Shown here: positions 24,807-37,188 of the stretch, piece after piece
How the letters are laid out: each line of letters opens with the position of its first letter
Position numbering within the stretch: the first letter of the stretch is position 1
From: Diatrype stigma
Lineage: Eukaryota; Ascomycota; Sordariomycetes; Xylariales; Diatrypaceae
Length of the DNA: 64,000 bases
Assembly (NCBI GenBank): GCA_022225965.2
Contig: JAKJXP020000063.1
Span: 186,001-250,000 of the forward strand
Reading direction: 5' to 3'
Program-made: the position numbers and the translations under genes
Notes under the pieces: generated by a model
Databases searched by the model: none
What the model saw: only the letters and a program-made list of their open reading frames with translations
What the model was told of the DNA's origin: nothing

Positions 24807-27380
24807 ATGCCAACCCAAGGCTATACTCCCGACCAGACATTCGTTCCGCTCGGCCATCGCCGGGGCATATCCGATCTGGAGCGCTTCTCCTTAGATTTGA
24901 CTAGGGGTAGAGCAGATACGGAGTGCGCTGCTCACACGCGAGCCTACCCCTCTCCGCCCATGTCAGGGTCCCCACCACTCCCTCCCAAGCCAACCCAAGA
25001 GGCAGGTGATAGAAGTCAAGGAGTTTACCACGCTACCAGCCATGACATTTATCGCACGAACGCAGCAATTCCAGGAGTTGAGTATAGAGTCCCACTGACA
25101 CAACAACCTCCGTTGGGCCCTCAGTCTCCAACAGGTGGCATCCGACCACTGCCTCCGGTGGAAACTCAGCCCCCTTATGCATACCGTCGTCCCGAAGACG
25201 TTATGGGCCGGCCGTTAGCTTTTTCACATCAGCCAGACCATATCGCGCCGCAACCGCAATATTCGCTTCCCCCAGTTGCTGCTGGGTCTAGCCAGATATT
25301 ACCTCCACAATATGCCGTTTCCGGAAACCCGCAGATTCTGGAGAACGCGCCCTATACCTCGCCAAAATCACGGAAGCCCAAAGGTCATGTTGCCTCGGCC
25401 TGCGTTCCCTGTAAAAAGGCACATTTGAGGTAAATCGCAATTTTCCCCGTTTCTTTTTTTCATACCTCAGTAGAGAATACCTACTAACTTCGAACAGGTG
25501 TGATGGTATGTACCAATTCTCCTTGCTTTTTCTTTATGGTGCATTGTTTCAGGGTTATAATTTGCATAACCTTTGCGCCACCATTGATCGAATGGTATTG
25601 GTTGAAAGTGCGGTAAATTATGAGTGAGCTTGTCGAGTGGTTAGACTGGGCGAATCGGCCATCCCAACATTTTGCCCATGGCAATCAATTTGGCTGGATT
25701 GGGCCTGGGCAGAAGATGCGGACGACCATATATTGGATTTCCAATGTGCTGTCCCAGCATTAGGCGGTGAACAGGAGTTCCAAAATTTGGCGCCCGGTGT
25801 TGGTCTGGACTAAAGCCAGTCGATCCTCCAGACTTGTAATAAGGGGCTTGGAAGATTTCCCCTGAATGGCATATGCTTCACCCAACTACCAGGCCGAAGC
25901 CCCATCGGTTGGACTAAACTCTCCACGCAGCTTAGGGGGGCGACGGATGGCGAAATCCCTGCCGAAAAGAAGTATTTGCCTGCTTTACAGGATATATGGC
26001 GCGGCTGTTCCCGTCAATGCTTTTGGGTTGAAGAGGGGCTTTCATTTTGGTGGCCCATGACAGTTTGAGCTTGGACTGGGACACGGGGTTTCTTTTCTGA
26101 TACGTGGGCTGTGGTATCTTAGCTTTTCATTCCCCATGATATGACAAGCTGACTCGAGACTGCGTATAGCTCAAAGACCCTGCTCCCGATGTCTCAGCAA
26201 TGGCAAAGAGGAGGCCTGTGTCGATGTCCAACACAAAAAACGCGGCCGACCCCGATTACGTGATGACACCCATCGAGGGTTTGAATCGGCGAGATTTTCC
26301 CATCCGACTGAACCGACGATACGGCGACCGGTTTCCCTATACTCACCCGTCAGTGCCGCAGCAGTTCCTTACGAAGACCCTCTTAGAAGGAGTCAATCGT
26401 ACAGAGTCCTGAAGTCGCAACCGAACGAAAACATACCTCCAAGGTATATCGAACGTGGATCGGCTGCAGATGCGAATATTTTCCCGCCCCCATTGTCGAT
26501 ACCCCAACGAGTGATAGAACCGGTTGCTTTTTTGACGACAGAGCTGGAGTTCGCAAAGGTGTCAGGTTCATTTGTGGAGGCTATTGGTACCCAGCAAATC
26601 CTAGGCCGCAGGTTAATGGACGTTGTACATGCGGCGGAACGCGACAGAGTAATAAATATCCAGAGGGCGGTACAAGATGAACAAGCAAGAAAGGAGCCCA
26701 ATTATCTCCCTCCAATTTTCGGAAAGCAAGAGACAGAACGGGTTATCCAGGGGCTACCTTTCAGCCCGGAATCGATTTCAAGATTCCAGCTCAGCCGTCA
26801 CGAGTCCCTGACGTTTCCTAGCATGGATGGACATCAGCGGCAATTTCCGGTCCGGATTGGTCTAGCGAAGGAGGATTCCATATACTTCGTGGTCCTTTTA
26901 CTGACTCCACGCCCGCAACCATTTCCGCACCCTTCACCGTCGCCGCATGGTAGGGAATGGCCATATTCGGCTCTGCAACAGCCGCCGTATGCGCAACTAA
27001 CACCCGTGTCTGCCTCGTTCGGCCCCGTGCGTTCACGGCTCGGCGAGTCACCTCGTGACAGTGGGTTTGCGCCTAGACAGGCAGGGACGCCGGGCCCCAT
27101 CATGCCGGTTCCCAGCCCCGGAGTAAGCCCAAATATGCCTTCCTACGCTGCTTCGTCGACGGTAATGCGAGATCATGCCACCGGAGCGTCATACATACCA
27201 AGAAGCGAACTCTCGGGCAACAGAGCGCCACAACCAGGGTACCAATTACCCCCCATCCGAAATCCGCCTCATGCTGGGCCTTCGGGGCCTGGCGTAGGTT
27301 GGCCGCGTGAAGAGCGAGGTGGTCGTGTCGACATAGGCGGCTTGATCGACAAACCGGAGACTTCGCGGGGAGGACCATGA
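24807..27380 (+). CDS. Zn2Cys6 transcription factor with PAS-like region (ERT1/AcuK-related in layout)
   Basis: Predicted nuclear DNA-binding regulator of 613 residues. Exons are inferred at 24807-25429, 25498-25505 (only 8 nt) and 26170-27380. Residues 1-190 are a Pro/Gln-rich low-complexity arm. The zinc cluster follows with cysteines 199, 202, 209, 215, 218 and 227 (CX2CX6CX5CX2CX8C), then a basic stretch HKKRGRPRLRDD. Residues about 327-455 resemble the PAS-type region found after the cluster in the ERT1/AcuK group of gluconeogenesis regulators, and the tail is Pro-rich. The three-exon join is supported because it alone restores the six cysteines in one frame, with a CTAAC branch site before the 8-nt exon and CTGAC before exon 3. 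The second intron is 664 nt, long for a fungal gene. The start is the first ATG in frame; the longer frame upstream begins with GTG. Assignment to the ERT1/AcuK group rests on domain order only, and target genes cannot be inferred. Confidence 0.88.
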
Positions 27381-29108
27381 AATTGGTTCTTGGGATGAGG
27401 GGGAGTCGTGCATCTGCATTCAACAACTGGATCATCGTATCATATCGACCTCGGCGGCCGAGCTGTCGATAGCTCGGGCAATAGAAATATTGCCTGTGTA
27501 GTCGGAAGCAAGTCCACCCTGATCACCCCATATACACCAGACTTGTATTTCAGGAGCCATGCCTCCTCCCGCCAAATTCTATCGTGTTCAATGATACCAT
27601 GTACAATATAGCGTGTCCATTTCTTCTTCCACTTCTTCTTTTTCGTCTTACCCATTTGTATCTTCTTCTTTTTTTCTTCTCTTCTGCTGTATAGCGATCT
27701 TCCAAATATTGGGGCAAATGGAGCATGGGTACCGGCGTTCTGGGAGGCCTCTAACATTACTGTATCTTGCCATCGGGCTTGAGGGGCTTGCGATGTATTT
27801 GTACGAGGTTTTTATCTGTGCCAGGTCGCTGCAACGCTCAATCTTTATATGGGTTAATGTCACGGTCGAATCTTAATGGCAATCCTGGACAGCTTCAGGA
27901 GGGAGTGCGGCATCATCATATTTTAAAGACGACGGCGGGTTCGGGGGTTGGTCTTCAGTTCGGCTTTCGTGGTTCTTTGGAGTGTTGGGGACCTTCCCCT
28001 ACCGGTCAAGAAAGGTTCAACAAAGCATGGCATCGATCTTCGCCATCCTAAGTGTGTGGCTGCAGACCCGCATGTGGTGTCGTACCATGCGGGGGGGCCA
28101 ACCCGACAGTTCTCGAGTCTGGATTTACTCTCCCCTGCAACGCAGCATCGTGTAACACGCCATCGCTTGTGTGCCTCGAGGGACCAAGAGGTCGAGAGGG
28201 GTACCGGGGACTGGACTTGTCGTGGCAGATGGTGGCGCGCGTGGGCATCAATCAAGTCCCATAGGGCGATTCCGACCAAGAACGGGCATGAAGTCCTAGA
28301 TGGATGTAGTGGTGAGCGAGCGAGCAACGAAAGAAACGGTTTATGAGAACCCGAGCCAAACCAAACCAAGCGTGCGGGCGGTTCCAAATTGTATGGGTAG
28401 CGAATGAACGAAGTGAGAGAGGAAGACAAGAGTCGTTTTCGAAGAGAACCCGAGGGAGAGATCTCCGTCCGATCGAACCATGGTGTGGTTCTTCAACGAT
28501 CAATGAAGGACAAGAATTCCATCCAATCGCCCGAATCCACCAGTGATGAATGATGACCCTTCCCCTATAACTGAGCTCGTTTAATAAACACCCTGGAGAT
28601 CCAAGCAACCCGGGTTTCCGGGTTCAAATGCCTACCTACATGCATACGTACCATGCCAACGTTCCATCTATCAGCTTTCGAGCGAATCATTTCCACCCAA
28701 GGATGACGAAGCTGCTGTGAATTTCTCATGCCGTGCAATGATGAAAGATGATGAGAACGACACTGCCTATGCAGCATACAACTGCTTATTTGAACTTTGG
28801 TCTGGTGCCAGTCCAGTCGGACAGGCTGCCTAGTCAAGCCAGCCTGCCATCCAACCAATAGGGAAAGTGTGTTAGCCTAGCTCTGGCCCAAGCTCACCCC
28901 CCTTTTTATTAACACTGGCAGGTATATCAGATTAGCAGGTCTATCTTATGACTTTTTACCCAGCCGCCCGCCTGGCGCGGACTTAACAGTTACTGTGACC
29001 AACACCAGTTTCATTACAACAGTTGCAATGAGGGCTTGCGTATGTAGGGTCGGTAGTAGACATGCACATGCACATGCAGTAGGCAGAGGCTACATGTTTA
29101 TGTATGTA

Positions 29109-29138
29109 CACACACCACACACCACACACCACACACAC
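29109..29138. repeat. ACACACC simple repeat
   Basis: Tandem CACACCA/CACACAC units in non-coding sequence. Confidence 0.85.
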
Positions 29139-31047
29139 GTACATACGGGCTATATCAGAGCCTCTTATTGTCCATGGGGGGGAGGGGAGGCTACGGCACC
29201 GCGCCGCCGCCGCGCCAGAAGAAATTTCCCGGGTACCGGTATTACTACTTGGTTTAGTTACATTAAGTCGAAATAAGAGTGAGGGTGCCACCACCACCAC
29301 CACCACCCACAGGCCAGCCAGACCACGCAGGTAAGCGGTAATATGCTTATTGGAACTCTGATATACCCTCCCTTCTCGGCGTTCCTGGTCAACGGATTGG
29401 CTGGCTATATCCGTAACTAGGTGACTGACTGTACATACGCAGGTAGACAAGTAGGTGTAGTTATGTAGTACTACCTACCTGACTATGGGGTGTGCAGTAA
29501 GTAGAATACATGTCGGTAGGTTTGTATTGACTGTCCACAGGATGCGCATCACTGGGATCACGACGAGCAGGTAACTAGTAGTAGTCTAGAGGCAACCGTA
29601 GTTGGTCAGATAGGTATCGTACCGGATCACATGTAACGTACAACACGCTTCATATTCCGGGGAATAAAATGAAATGCAATGACTGGATGCAGGATCAGCC
29701 CATCTATAAGTCAAATCTACTATAGTTACATTCATCAACAAGACCGGAACGCATGGCGATCTACCCGGCGAGGCAATGCATACCTACTAATAACTATGTA
29801 CTACATACACACACATATATCCAATCCATACGACTTCATCGGCGCTTTAGTTAAGCATAAGACAGACATGCGAGCTTCCGATTGGCCACGATATAGACTG
29901 CATATTCCGCAACAGTTCTAAACTACGCAAGTTGTTTACTATTGGTCGCCCTGGGCAAAAAAGGAAAGAAACGTTTCACACTCCATCATATACTTAACCG
30001 GGCACGAGCCGAACCCAGCTGCAGCAGATGAGGTTGATATCAGGTCAGGCACTTGTTCCCGTGCATTATACTCAAGTTGTGTCTACCACATGCATACCTC
30101 TAGGTATCAGTGGTGAGACCCCCTACGAAGTACTTCGAATATCAATCAATATACCTAGGTAGGACATACGCAACATCTCGTTCATTCATTCATCTCAGGC
30201 CCCTACTTACCTATATATGAGCACTAGACCTCCAATGAACAGCTGATCACGTACGTACGCAGGTATGAATAATCACTGATCCGTCACGTACATTACATCC
30301 ATACATAGGTAGACACGGCAACTCATATGGAGTGTGGCGCATGGTTGGTTAGCTGAGGATATATATATTGAAACACGGCCTAACCACCGCCCTCATCATC
30401 ATCATCATGTATGTATCTACCCGAACGGCTTGTTCTCCGGAAAGAGCCGATTGGCAGTTTGATCATTCGGTGCTTGCTTGCGGGCTAGATTACCGGTACA
30501 TAGTATCAATACCTATGTACAGACAGTACCGCCTCCGCGTTATACCTACAGGGCGGGCATCATTCGGACAACGGAACGCTGCCCCCTTGAATACTGTCTA
30601 CGTTGACAGCAGGCATCGCTGCAGATTAGTATAATATATATATATATACACACATGGAAGCGTGTGGACGAATGCGTAAACGTACATATCTACTTCAAAT
30701 CCACACGAGGTAGGTGGGTGAGCAGCGCTGAGGCTATCTTATATGATGTGGTTGACTTAACAGCGATACCCTCGCATACCTGACTGAGAGCAAGGGTCAA
30801 GAGAATTAACCTCTCAGCTAGTTCCTGCAATGACGAGAGATGTGCTGTATGTGTATGTGTGCAGTGCATGCCTACCAGCTGTCGGATCGTTTGGAACGTT
30901 GGAGGGCAACCGGGTAGGTGACCTTATAAATACAAAAAAGTGCCAATCTACAAACCGGTCGGCCCAGTGGTACAGCCCCGTGGTACGCCGTTCACAAGGC
31001 ACGTGTACGGTTTTACGTCTGAGCTTCAGGCGCCGAGCGTGCCCTTG

Positions 31048-31075
31048 TTTTTTTTTTTTTTTTTTTTTTTTTTTT
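31048..31075. repeat. T28 homopolymer
   Basis: A run of 28 T residues. It could be a retro-inserted poly(A) end on the reverse strand, but no retroelement coding sequence or target-site duplication is seen beside it. Its length may also be affected by sequencing. Confidence 0.9.
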
Positions 31076-32359
31076 ATCTTTTCCAAAGGTCGCACATTGG
31101 AACCTAGGCGGTACAACTTTTTTTGGCCTCCCAACCAGTTTAATATATGTCCGGTACCTTCCTATCATATATGTATGGGTGGGTTGGTGGCTGTATTGTG
31201 TGCATGCATGATACATGATTTACAATATGCAGTGAGAGGAAGCTGAGATAAATAAATAGATTGGCAGAGAAATGAGAAAATGACCCGACTGGTCCTGTTT
31301 TCCACTAGATAGCTCTGAGATCCGCTCGCTCTCGATCATCTCGTCGTGGCCTCGTTGTACAAAATGCGCCAGGGAATCCACCATGCATACATAGGTGCAT
31401 ATCTTGGGAAGAAGGGAACGAGAAAGCAAAAAACAACAACACATGATCATCTATCACTCAGCGAATGATGGTGGACTGGGGCGTCTTCTGCCTGTCTATC
31501 TGCCCGTCTGTCCCTCATGCGCAGGTAGTAGACAAGCGAATAGGAAACCCCGGCTCTGACGGACGAGCAGCCAACCGTAACGAGATAGGTAGGTAGATAG
31601 ACCTCATCCCTTCACTGGTCAAATCTCAGACGAGCCCGCCAGGCTGTAACATTGAAGAGAACAGGAATCACTGGAAAAGAGAAGATCAACTCTTGAAATC
31701 CCCCGAACGAATGTTCCGTCAACTGGAAATGGCAGGGGGAAGGGAGGCATCAACGGGGAAAAGGCAGTAGTAGGTTGGTATCATGGGTCGGTTGTACCAT
31801 ACTGCCACGGACGTTGAGCAGCAGGAACCCCTCCCGCAAAACAGTGGGTTACAGATAGAGGGATTGGGCATATCTGCAGATGAAGGTTCTTAGCCTGGTA
31901 TCACTAGAACCGATAACCGGGTTTCTGGGTTGTTCGGGTTTTCTAGTCATGTCGACATCCTTGCTGCAACCCGAAGCTCGAATAGCTCATTCGCAAATGT
32001 AACCAAGAAGACCGGTGGAGATGGTCTGATGAACTTATCACCCGATACCTAACGCCGGGTGCACCAGAGGCGACGTGGCAACCATGGCGTTGCTTATACC
32101 CCCTCAAAATCAGCTAGCTACCTGGAGTGGCGGCGGCGTCGTCCAGAGAAGCTCAGAGGGCGCGTCGGGGTGCAAAGCTTCGTCTAACGCAGTGCAATCC
32201 AAGCTACCATCGACATTGGTGAAATGTGACAACAGAATTCGGTTTTGGGGGTCGAAGTGGGGAGGCTAGAATTGTAGGGTTTTGTCCAAGAGCCTTGTTG
32301 CAAGGGGGCGAAAGTCGGCCGAAGGTGCTGCGAATAGGGGGGTAGTAGATAGGCGGTGC

Positions 32360-33081
32360 TCACGAGACTGAATTCGACCCCGATGGGCCTGGCTCGGTTA
32401 CGTGATCCTCTACCACGGGAACCCGTAAGCCAGATCTGGCTCCCCTTTGCTCTCGAGTAGCAGCTACACACAACTGTCGGGGCCCCTCAAAATGTGTCCT
32501 AGGGGTCGAATTGTCATTCTGGTGACTCCCAGTGGTGTATGATGACCCTGTAGCTGTCCCAGGCTGCGTTAAGCTACCGTTTCGGCGGTCACTTCCAGGA
32601 AAGCATGGTACCATTGTTTCGAGCTCGCGGGATAGTTTGTCATGTTGCTGTGGCATGTCGTCGTTGTCCTTCAACACGCTACCGATAGATCGTTTCTTCG
32701 TTGGCAACACCGCCAAAGGCAGCGGGGGCGGTGTAAGACCCCTGAAGCGACTGTCTGGACTGGACTTGAGGTCCAGATTGTTCAAGGCGGAAGTCGTGAT
32801 GGTAGGTTCATTCGCTCCAAAAGGAGCGAGACGTTTAGTCAGAGGACGGAGGAACGGCCCTCGGGACTCCTGGCTGGAGTTGCATGCGTGCGTTTGTGCT
32901 ATCTCCGAACCAGAATGTCTGCAACGAAGAGTAAGAATATATATAATATTTTGGGAAACACAATACGAAATAGGACTCACGATGATTCACCTCGGGTAGA
33001 CTGGTTCGACCAGCACTCCTCATCGTCGCTACAAGAGCGATCATTACTTTGGGTTGCTTCATCCAGCCGTAGTTGGTCCAT
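32360..33081 (-). CDS. Hypothetical protein, two predicted exons
   Basis: Tentative gene of 219 residues. Predicted exons on the reverse strand are 33081-32981 and 32918-32360, joined across a 62-nt intron with donor GTGAGT and acceptor TTGCAG; the branch site is weak. The first exon is acidic and Ser/Asn-rich (DEATQSNDRSCSDDEE). The rest is polar with a Pro-rich patch (GLTPPPLPLAVLP), a basic KKRSIG segment and no transmembrane or signal segment. It looks intrinsically disordered, and I recognise no family. The ATG is directly preceded by an acceptor-like GAACAG, so further upstream exons may exist. Frames of 150-160 codons on the opposite strand overlap it. I prefer the reverse strand because of the splice signals and the acidic composition, but this is a weak call. 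Confidence 0.4.
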
Positions 33082-35072
33082 CTGTTCAGTACCAGTTGTT
33101 CATTCTTTCATTAGATGTATTCATGAGGCATAAGTATCCGGTGGAGTAGACCCTTTAAATAGAAATCCAGAGGTTGAACGAAACAGTTGTCTCTCGACTT
33201 GGTCTTACCAATCCCAAGCAGTCCATAAGCAGACAAATGCAGCAAACACCTGCCTCAGACTGGGCTTCTAATGCAAACTCAGTCCTGCCCAATGGCATGA
33301 TCGTCAGTCATTCGTGAGGAACTCCAACCCCAGAAGCCTCGGCCCGGACGGGCGAGGCCGCGGAGGCATGCACTGATCACCTGGTTCGATCTAATATCCC
33401 TGTTCTGCAACAGAGGTATAAGCTCCGCCAACAGTTCACACGCCCTGGAAAGGAAAAAGCTGCGTCGACATGTAAGCCACAGGAACACAAGATCAGCATA
33501 ATGACATGTCAAGTTTGTTGTCCCTGGGCCTCGCCAGACGCGCTCCTCTGTATGATGGATAGGCGAGGGTTTGAAACTTAAAGCTTGATAACCAAAAAGG
33601 GAGGCTGCATAAAGATAGATGACCCCCGAGATAGCGGTATCCCTAGGTATTAGCTGCAAGGGCCCGCCCCTCCTATATCAGATGGCGATAGCCACATAGC
33701 GAATCGGAAGCCGATGGTGAATTAAGCATCCAATCAGGCAAACCGCGGAACGGTGAGTATAGCCGTGGCAGCAGATAGTGAGGCCTACAGCCAGGAGATC
33801 GTGGCCGGTCAGCCTGGTTTCCCCTGACACATAACTGCATCTACGACAATCCCTGTCCGTGCTGTATGACATTCCTGGGGCCCGGGAACTCACGAGCGAG
33901 GCACCACGTCGAACAGATTATAGCAAACCGGCCACATCCCAGGACCGAGGGCTCGAGTTCAGGTTTCGTCATCGGGACATCATTGGGCTAGTCTCCGAAA
34001 GGGGCGAGGCGCCAGGTACCAGATGGCCAGAGATGCAATATATACGAAGCCGGCAAGGGAACTAGGTGGGTTACGACGCGGCGTGAGATATAGCCCGAGG
34101 CCTCGGGCTTGCAAACGGAAGCTGAATGCCGCATCAAGACGCCCGCAAAAGTAAAGTGGCAGGCAGGGTGGGACACCTCCACCACCAGGATGAGATTATG
34201 TCGGCGTCAGGGCAAGATCTGTGCACCATAGCACGTCTACTGTGTTTGCTTCTGTATTTTATCTTTGGTCAAACAGGTCGGTATCAGTTTGCATTCGGGG
34301 AAGGCTGCATCTATCAGACAACTCCGGTTCTACTAGGAAGCCAACCCTCAAGACTAAGTGAGGCAATCAAGGGTACAATGAGGCTGGTGGGAACGATAGG
34401 CATTGGCGCATCCAACCCGAAACGGTTTATTCTCCAAGATGCTGCTCTCGACGTTGATCTGTAGACACAATAGCAGCAAATAGTTGCAGCTTGCAAATAG
34501 GTCGGCACAATTCGGAGTTATGTGCCAGTACGATAGAGGATGGCATCTGGAGTATGAAGGAAGGATGGGGTGTGATGAAGTCGTCGTGGCTGATTCACTG
34601 TCTCAGTATTGGGCCTGTCTTGGGAGGACGGGAGCGGGAGGCAGGAGTGGCAGGGAGGCACCATCATATGTATGTATGTATGTAGGTATGTATGTAGGTA
34701 TATATGTAGGTATATATGTAGGTATGTATGTAACTATGTTGTATGTAGGCACTTAACTTTCCGTATAATGACTACGCACGCTAAGTTCCGGCGCTAGTCA
34801 TCTAGGTATCAGTGCCAAGAATCCACTTAAAAGGCTTATCGTTATCGATTCACAGCCCTAGCGACTTTTCTTTTGGACGACGACATAATGGCGGGGTGTC
34901 TGTCCAATGCGACGCACTACCTACAACCTCTTCAATAACTACCTACTACCTACTTACATACTATGCCCACCTGAGCAGAACTGGCAGGTTGTCTATATTC
35001 TCCGGAGAACGCACGAGGGAATAGAGCCACATCCCAGGGTAGACAGGCTACACAGTCAGACAGACAGACACC
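33082..35072. other. Intergenic region upstream of RIO2
   Basis: Several frames of 60-126 codons lie on both strands without recognisable domains; the one at 33279-33659 (-) could hide an exon linked to the tentative gene next door. A TATG/TAGG simple repeat lies at 34667-34732, about 340 bases before RIO2. Otherwise nothing is seen. Confidence 0.5.
34667..34732. repeat. (TATG)n / TAGGTATA simple repeat
   Basis: About sixteen TATG-type units alternating with TAGG, including three near-identical AGGTATATATGT stretches. It lies upstream of RIO2 in non-coding DNA. Confidence 0.9.
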
Positions 35073-36584
35073 ATGAAGCTCGACTCGAAGGCGATGCGGC
35101 ATCTCACTGCCGAGGACTGGCGAGTCCTGGCAGCAGTACGTTTCACCCCTCCCCCCACATTCCACCCTGTGAAGTTACACACCCAAGTCGGGAAGAAGAA
35201 GAAGAAGAACATGCCCGACTGACTCTGTTAACCCGAACAGGTCGAGATGGGCAGCAAGAACCACGAGATCGTGCCGCTGCCGCTGATCGAGAAGCTGGCG
35301 CGTCTCCGGGGCGGCGCGGGGTCGACGCGGCGGTCGATCTCGGCGCTGGCCAAGGTGGGGCTGATCTCGCTGCCGCGGGACGGGGGCCGCACGGGGGGCG
35401 GCAAGACGGGGTACGCGGGGTACCGGCTGACGTACGGGGGGCTGGACTACCTGGCGCTGCGGGCGCACTCGCAGCGCGGGTCCGTCTACTCGGTCGGCAC
35501 GCGCATCGGCGTCGGCAAGGAGAGCGACATCATGGCCGTGGCCGACGACCGCGGCGTCCAGCGCGTGCTCAAGATCCACCGCCTCGGCCGCATCTCCTTC
35601 CGCACCGTGCGCCAGAACCGCGACTACCTGAACAAGAAAGGGGCCGGCGGCGGGGGCAGGGGGAAGGGGGACAACAGCAACAACGGCTCCTGGATGTACC
35701 TGTCGCGGCTCGCGGCCGAGCGCGAGTACGCCTTCATGCGGGCGCTGCGCGAGGAGGGGTTCCGCGTGCCCGAGCCGCTCGGCCAGAGCCGCCACACCGT
35801 GCTCATGGAGCTCGTCGAGGACGCCCTGCCCCTGCGCCAGGTCAGCGCCGTCGGCGACCCGGCCGCCCTGTACGCCGAGCTGATCGCCGTCATCCTGCGC
35901 CTCGCCCGCCACGGCCTGATCCACGGCGACTTCAACGAGTTCAACATCCTGCTGAGGGAGGACAAGGTCAAGACGAAGAAGACGACGGAAGCGAAGACGG
36001 ATCCCCATAGCGAAGCAAGCGACGAGCAACCACAATCACAACCACAACAAGAACAAGAACTGGAAGAGGGGGAAGAAGAAACCCTCACCGCAACGCCCAT
36101 CATCATCGACTTCCCGCAGATGGTGTCGATGGACCACGTCAACGCCGAGATGTACTTCGACCGGGACGTGGCGTGCGTGAAGCGCTTCTTCTCCCGGCGG
36201 TTCCACTTCGAAGCCCAGGAGCCGGGCCCTTTCTTCCGCGACGCCAAGGCCCTCGTCGGCCGCGGCGGCGCCCGCCGCCTCGACGCCGCCGTCGAGGCCT
36301 CGGGCTTCACCAAGAAGATGCTCCGCGACCTCGAGGCCGCCATCCGCGCCCAGCAGGAGGAGAAAGGGGTGGACTACCGGGGCGGAGAGGATTACGATGA
36401 GGCAGGGGGGCTCAGTGATTATGATGATGATCAAGATGAAGATGATGAGGATGATGGTGGCGTTGCTGATGATGCCGATGCTAACGAAGAGAACATCGAC
36501 GAGGGGGAATCTCGTGCCGAGGGAGAGACTGATAACCCCCCAAGGATAGACATGTCTAAGCTCTCAGTGCAGGATGATACATGA
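35073..36584 (+). CDS. RIO2: RIO2 atypical serine kinase/ATPase, 40S ribosome maturation
   Basis: RIO2 acts on pre-40S particles in the cytoplasm, where its ATPase activity is needed for final 18S rRNA processing and release of assembly factors. Exons 35073-35135 and 35241-36584, joined over a 105-nt intron with donor GTACGT, give 468 residues. The N-terminal winged-helix domain (1 to about 90) begins MKLDSKAMRHL, as in the family. The nucleotide-binding segment is GVGKESDIM, followed by the conserved lysine in VLKIHRLGR. The catalytic loop HGDFNEFN is at 249-256 (Asp251) and the metal-binding Asp311 is in IIDFPQM. Between these two motifs lies an insert of roughly 45 residues, rich in Lys/Thr, then Gln and Glu; family members have a shorter and variable link here. 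The C-terminus is a long acidic tail (Asp/Glu-rich from about 395). The first two thirds of exon 2 are strikingly GC-rich at third positions, while the acidic tail is not. It is convergent with the next gene. Confidence 0.97.
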
Positions 36585-37188
36585 TAGAAATGGTTGTCAT
36601 TTTAATTGAGCAAAATTTGATACCCGCTACCCTTATTTCACCATTGCCCGTTGTTATTCAAGAAACATCAGCTGAATGAAGAGGATTTTTTGGTCGCACC
36701 AGCAATTGGGGGTTTTGACACCCTGATACTATCATTTCAATCGCAAATGAAGGCTTTTAAGTGACGTAACAGGCACTGAAAACGAACCATGAAGTCACAA
36801 CTCTAACAGGATGATATAAGTCAGTGCAAAATTGTATCAATACTCTCCTATGATAATAGCTATAGTGAGCCTATCTATGGGAGTATGGATACAATGGTCC
36901 TTCTCGATATGAAATTCTTCTCCTCGTTCACACCCCAACTTTTTGGTAGACATAAGAAATAGACCGTAACCCTTCCTCTGGGTGCAGACCTCTCTGCAAA
37001 TGACATAGTCGTAAGGTGAGATACTCACAAGAGTCATCTGTCAGTTCCGACCAGACAAAATTACTTCTCGAAAACGCAACAAAAACCATAATCGATCTGA
37101 CCGACAATCATACCACCACGGCATAAATGTACCAGATTGTAATGGGGTTGGGTATAGAAACAGGCATAGGAATCAAGAACAGTTGCCC
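36585..37188. other. Convergent 3' spacer between RIO2 and the RNA-binding protein gene
   Basis: AT-rich spacer expected to hold both 3' untranslated regions and polyadenylation sites. No open frame of note is seen. Confidence 0.6.

Larger units (their letters stand above)
27381..32359. other. Intergenic region without recognisable genes
   Basis: It begins with the 3' flank of the Zn2Cys6 gene. The overlapping frames of 130-170 codons on both strands at 27923-28429 show no domain and no splice pattern, so I leave them out. Simple repeats lie at 29109-29138 (CACAC/ACCACAC), near 29290 (CCA) and a T28 run at 31048-31075. Otherwise nothing is seen. Confidence 0.55.

Noticed and set aside
27923..28429. 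Overlapping frames of 132 (+) and 168 (-) codons downstream of the Zn2Cys6 gene
   Set aside because: No domain, no splice pattern, and unusual Arg/Ser/His composition on both strands.
28600..28630. GGGTTCAAATGCC resembling a tRNA T arm
   Set aside because: No matching D arm, anticodon arm or acceptor stem is found upstream.
31048..31075. T28 run as the poly(A) tail of a LINE-type insertion on the reverse strand
   Set aside because: No reverse transcriptase or endonuclease coding sequence and no target-site duplication are visible next to it.
34667..34732. Regular short repeats that might suggest a CRISPR-like array
   Set aside because: The unit is a 4-nt TATG/TAGG microsatellite without unique spacers, and the host is a eukaryote.
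34907..36010. 367-codon frame overlapping RIO2, rich in Arg, Ala and Gly
   Set aside because: An effect of the high GC content of the RIO2 exon; RIO2 motifs fix the true frame.
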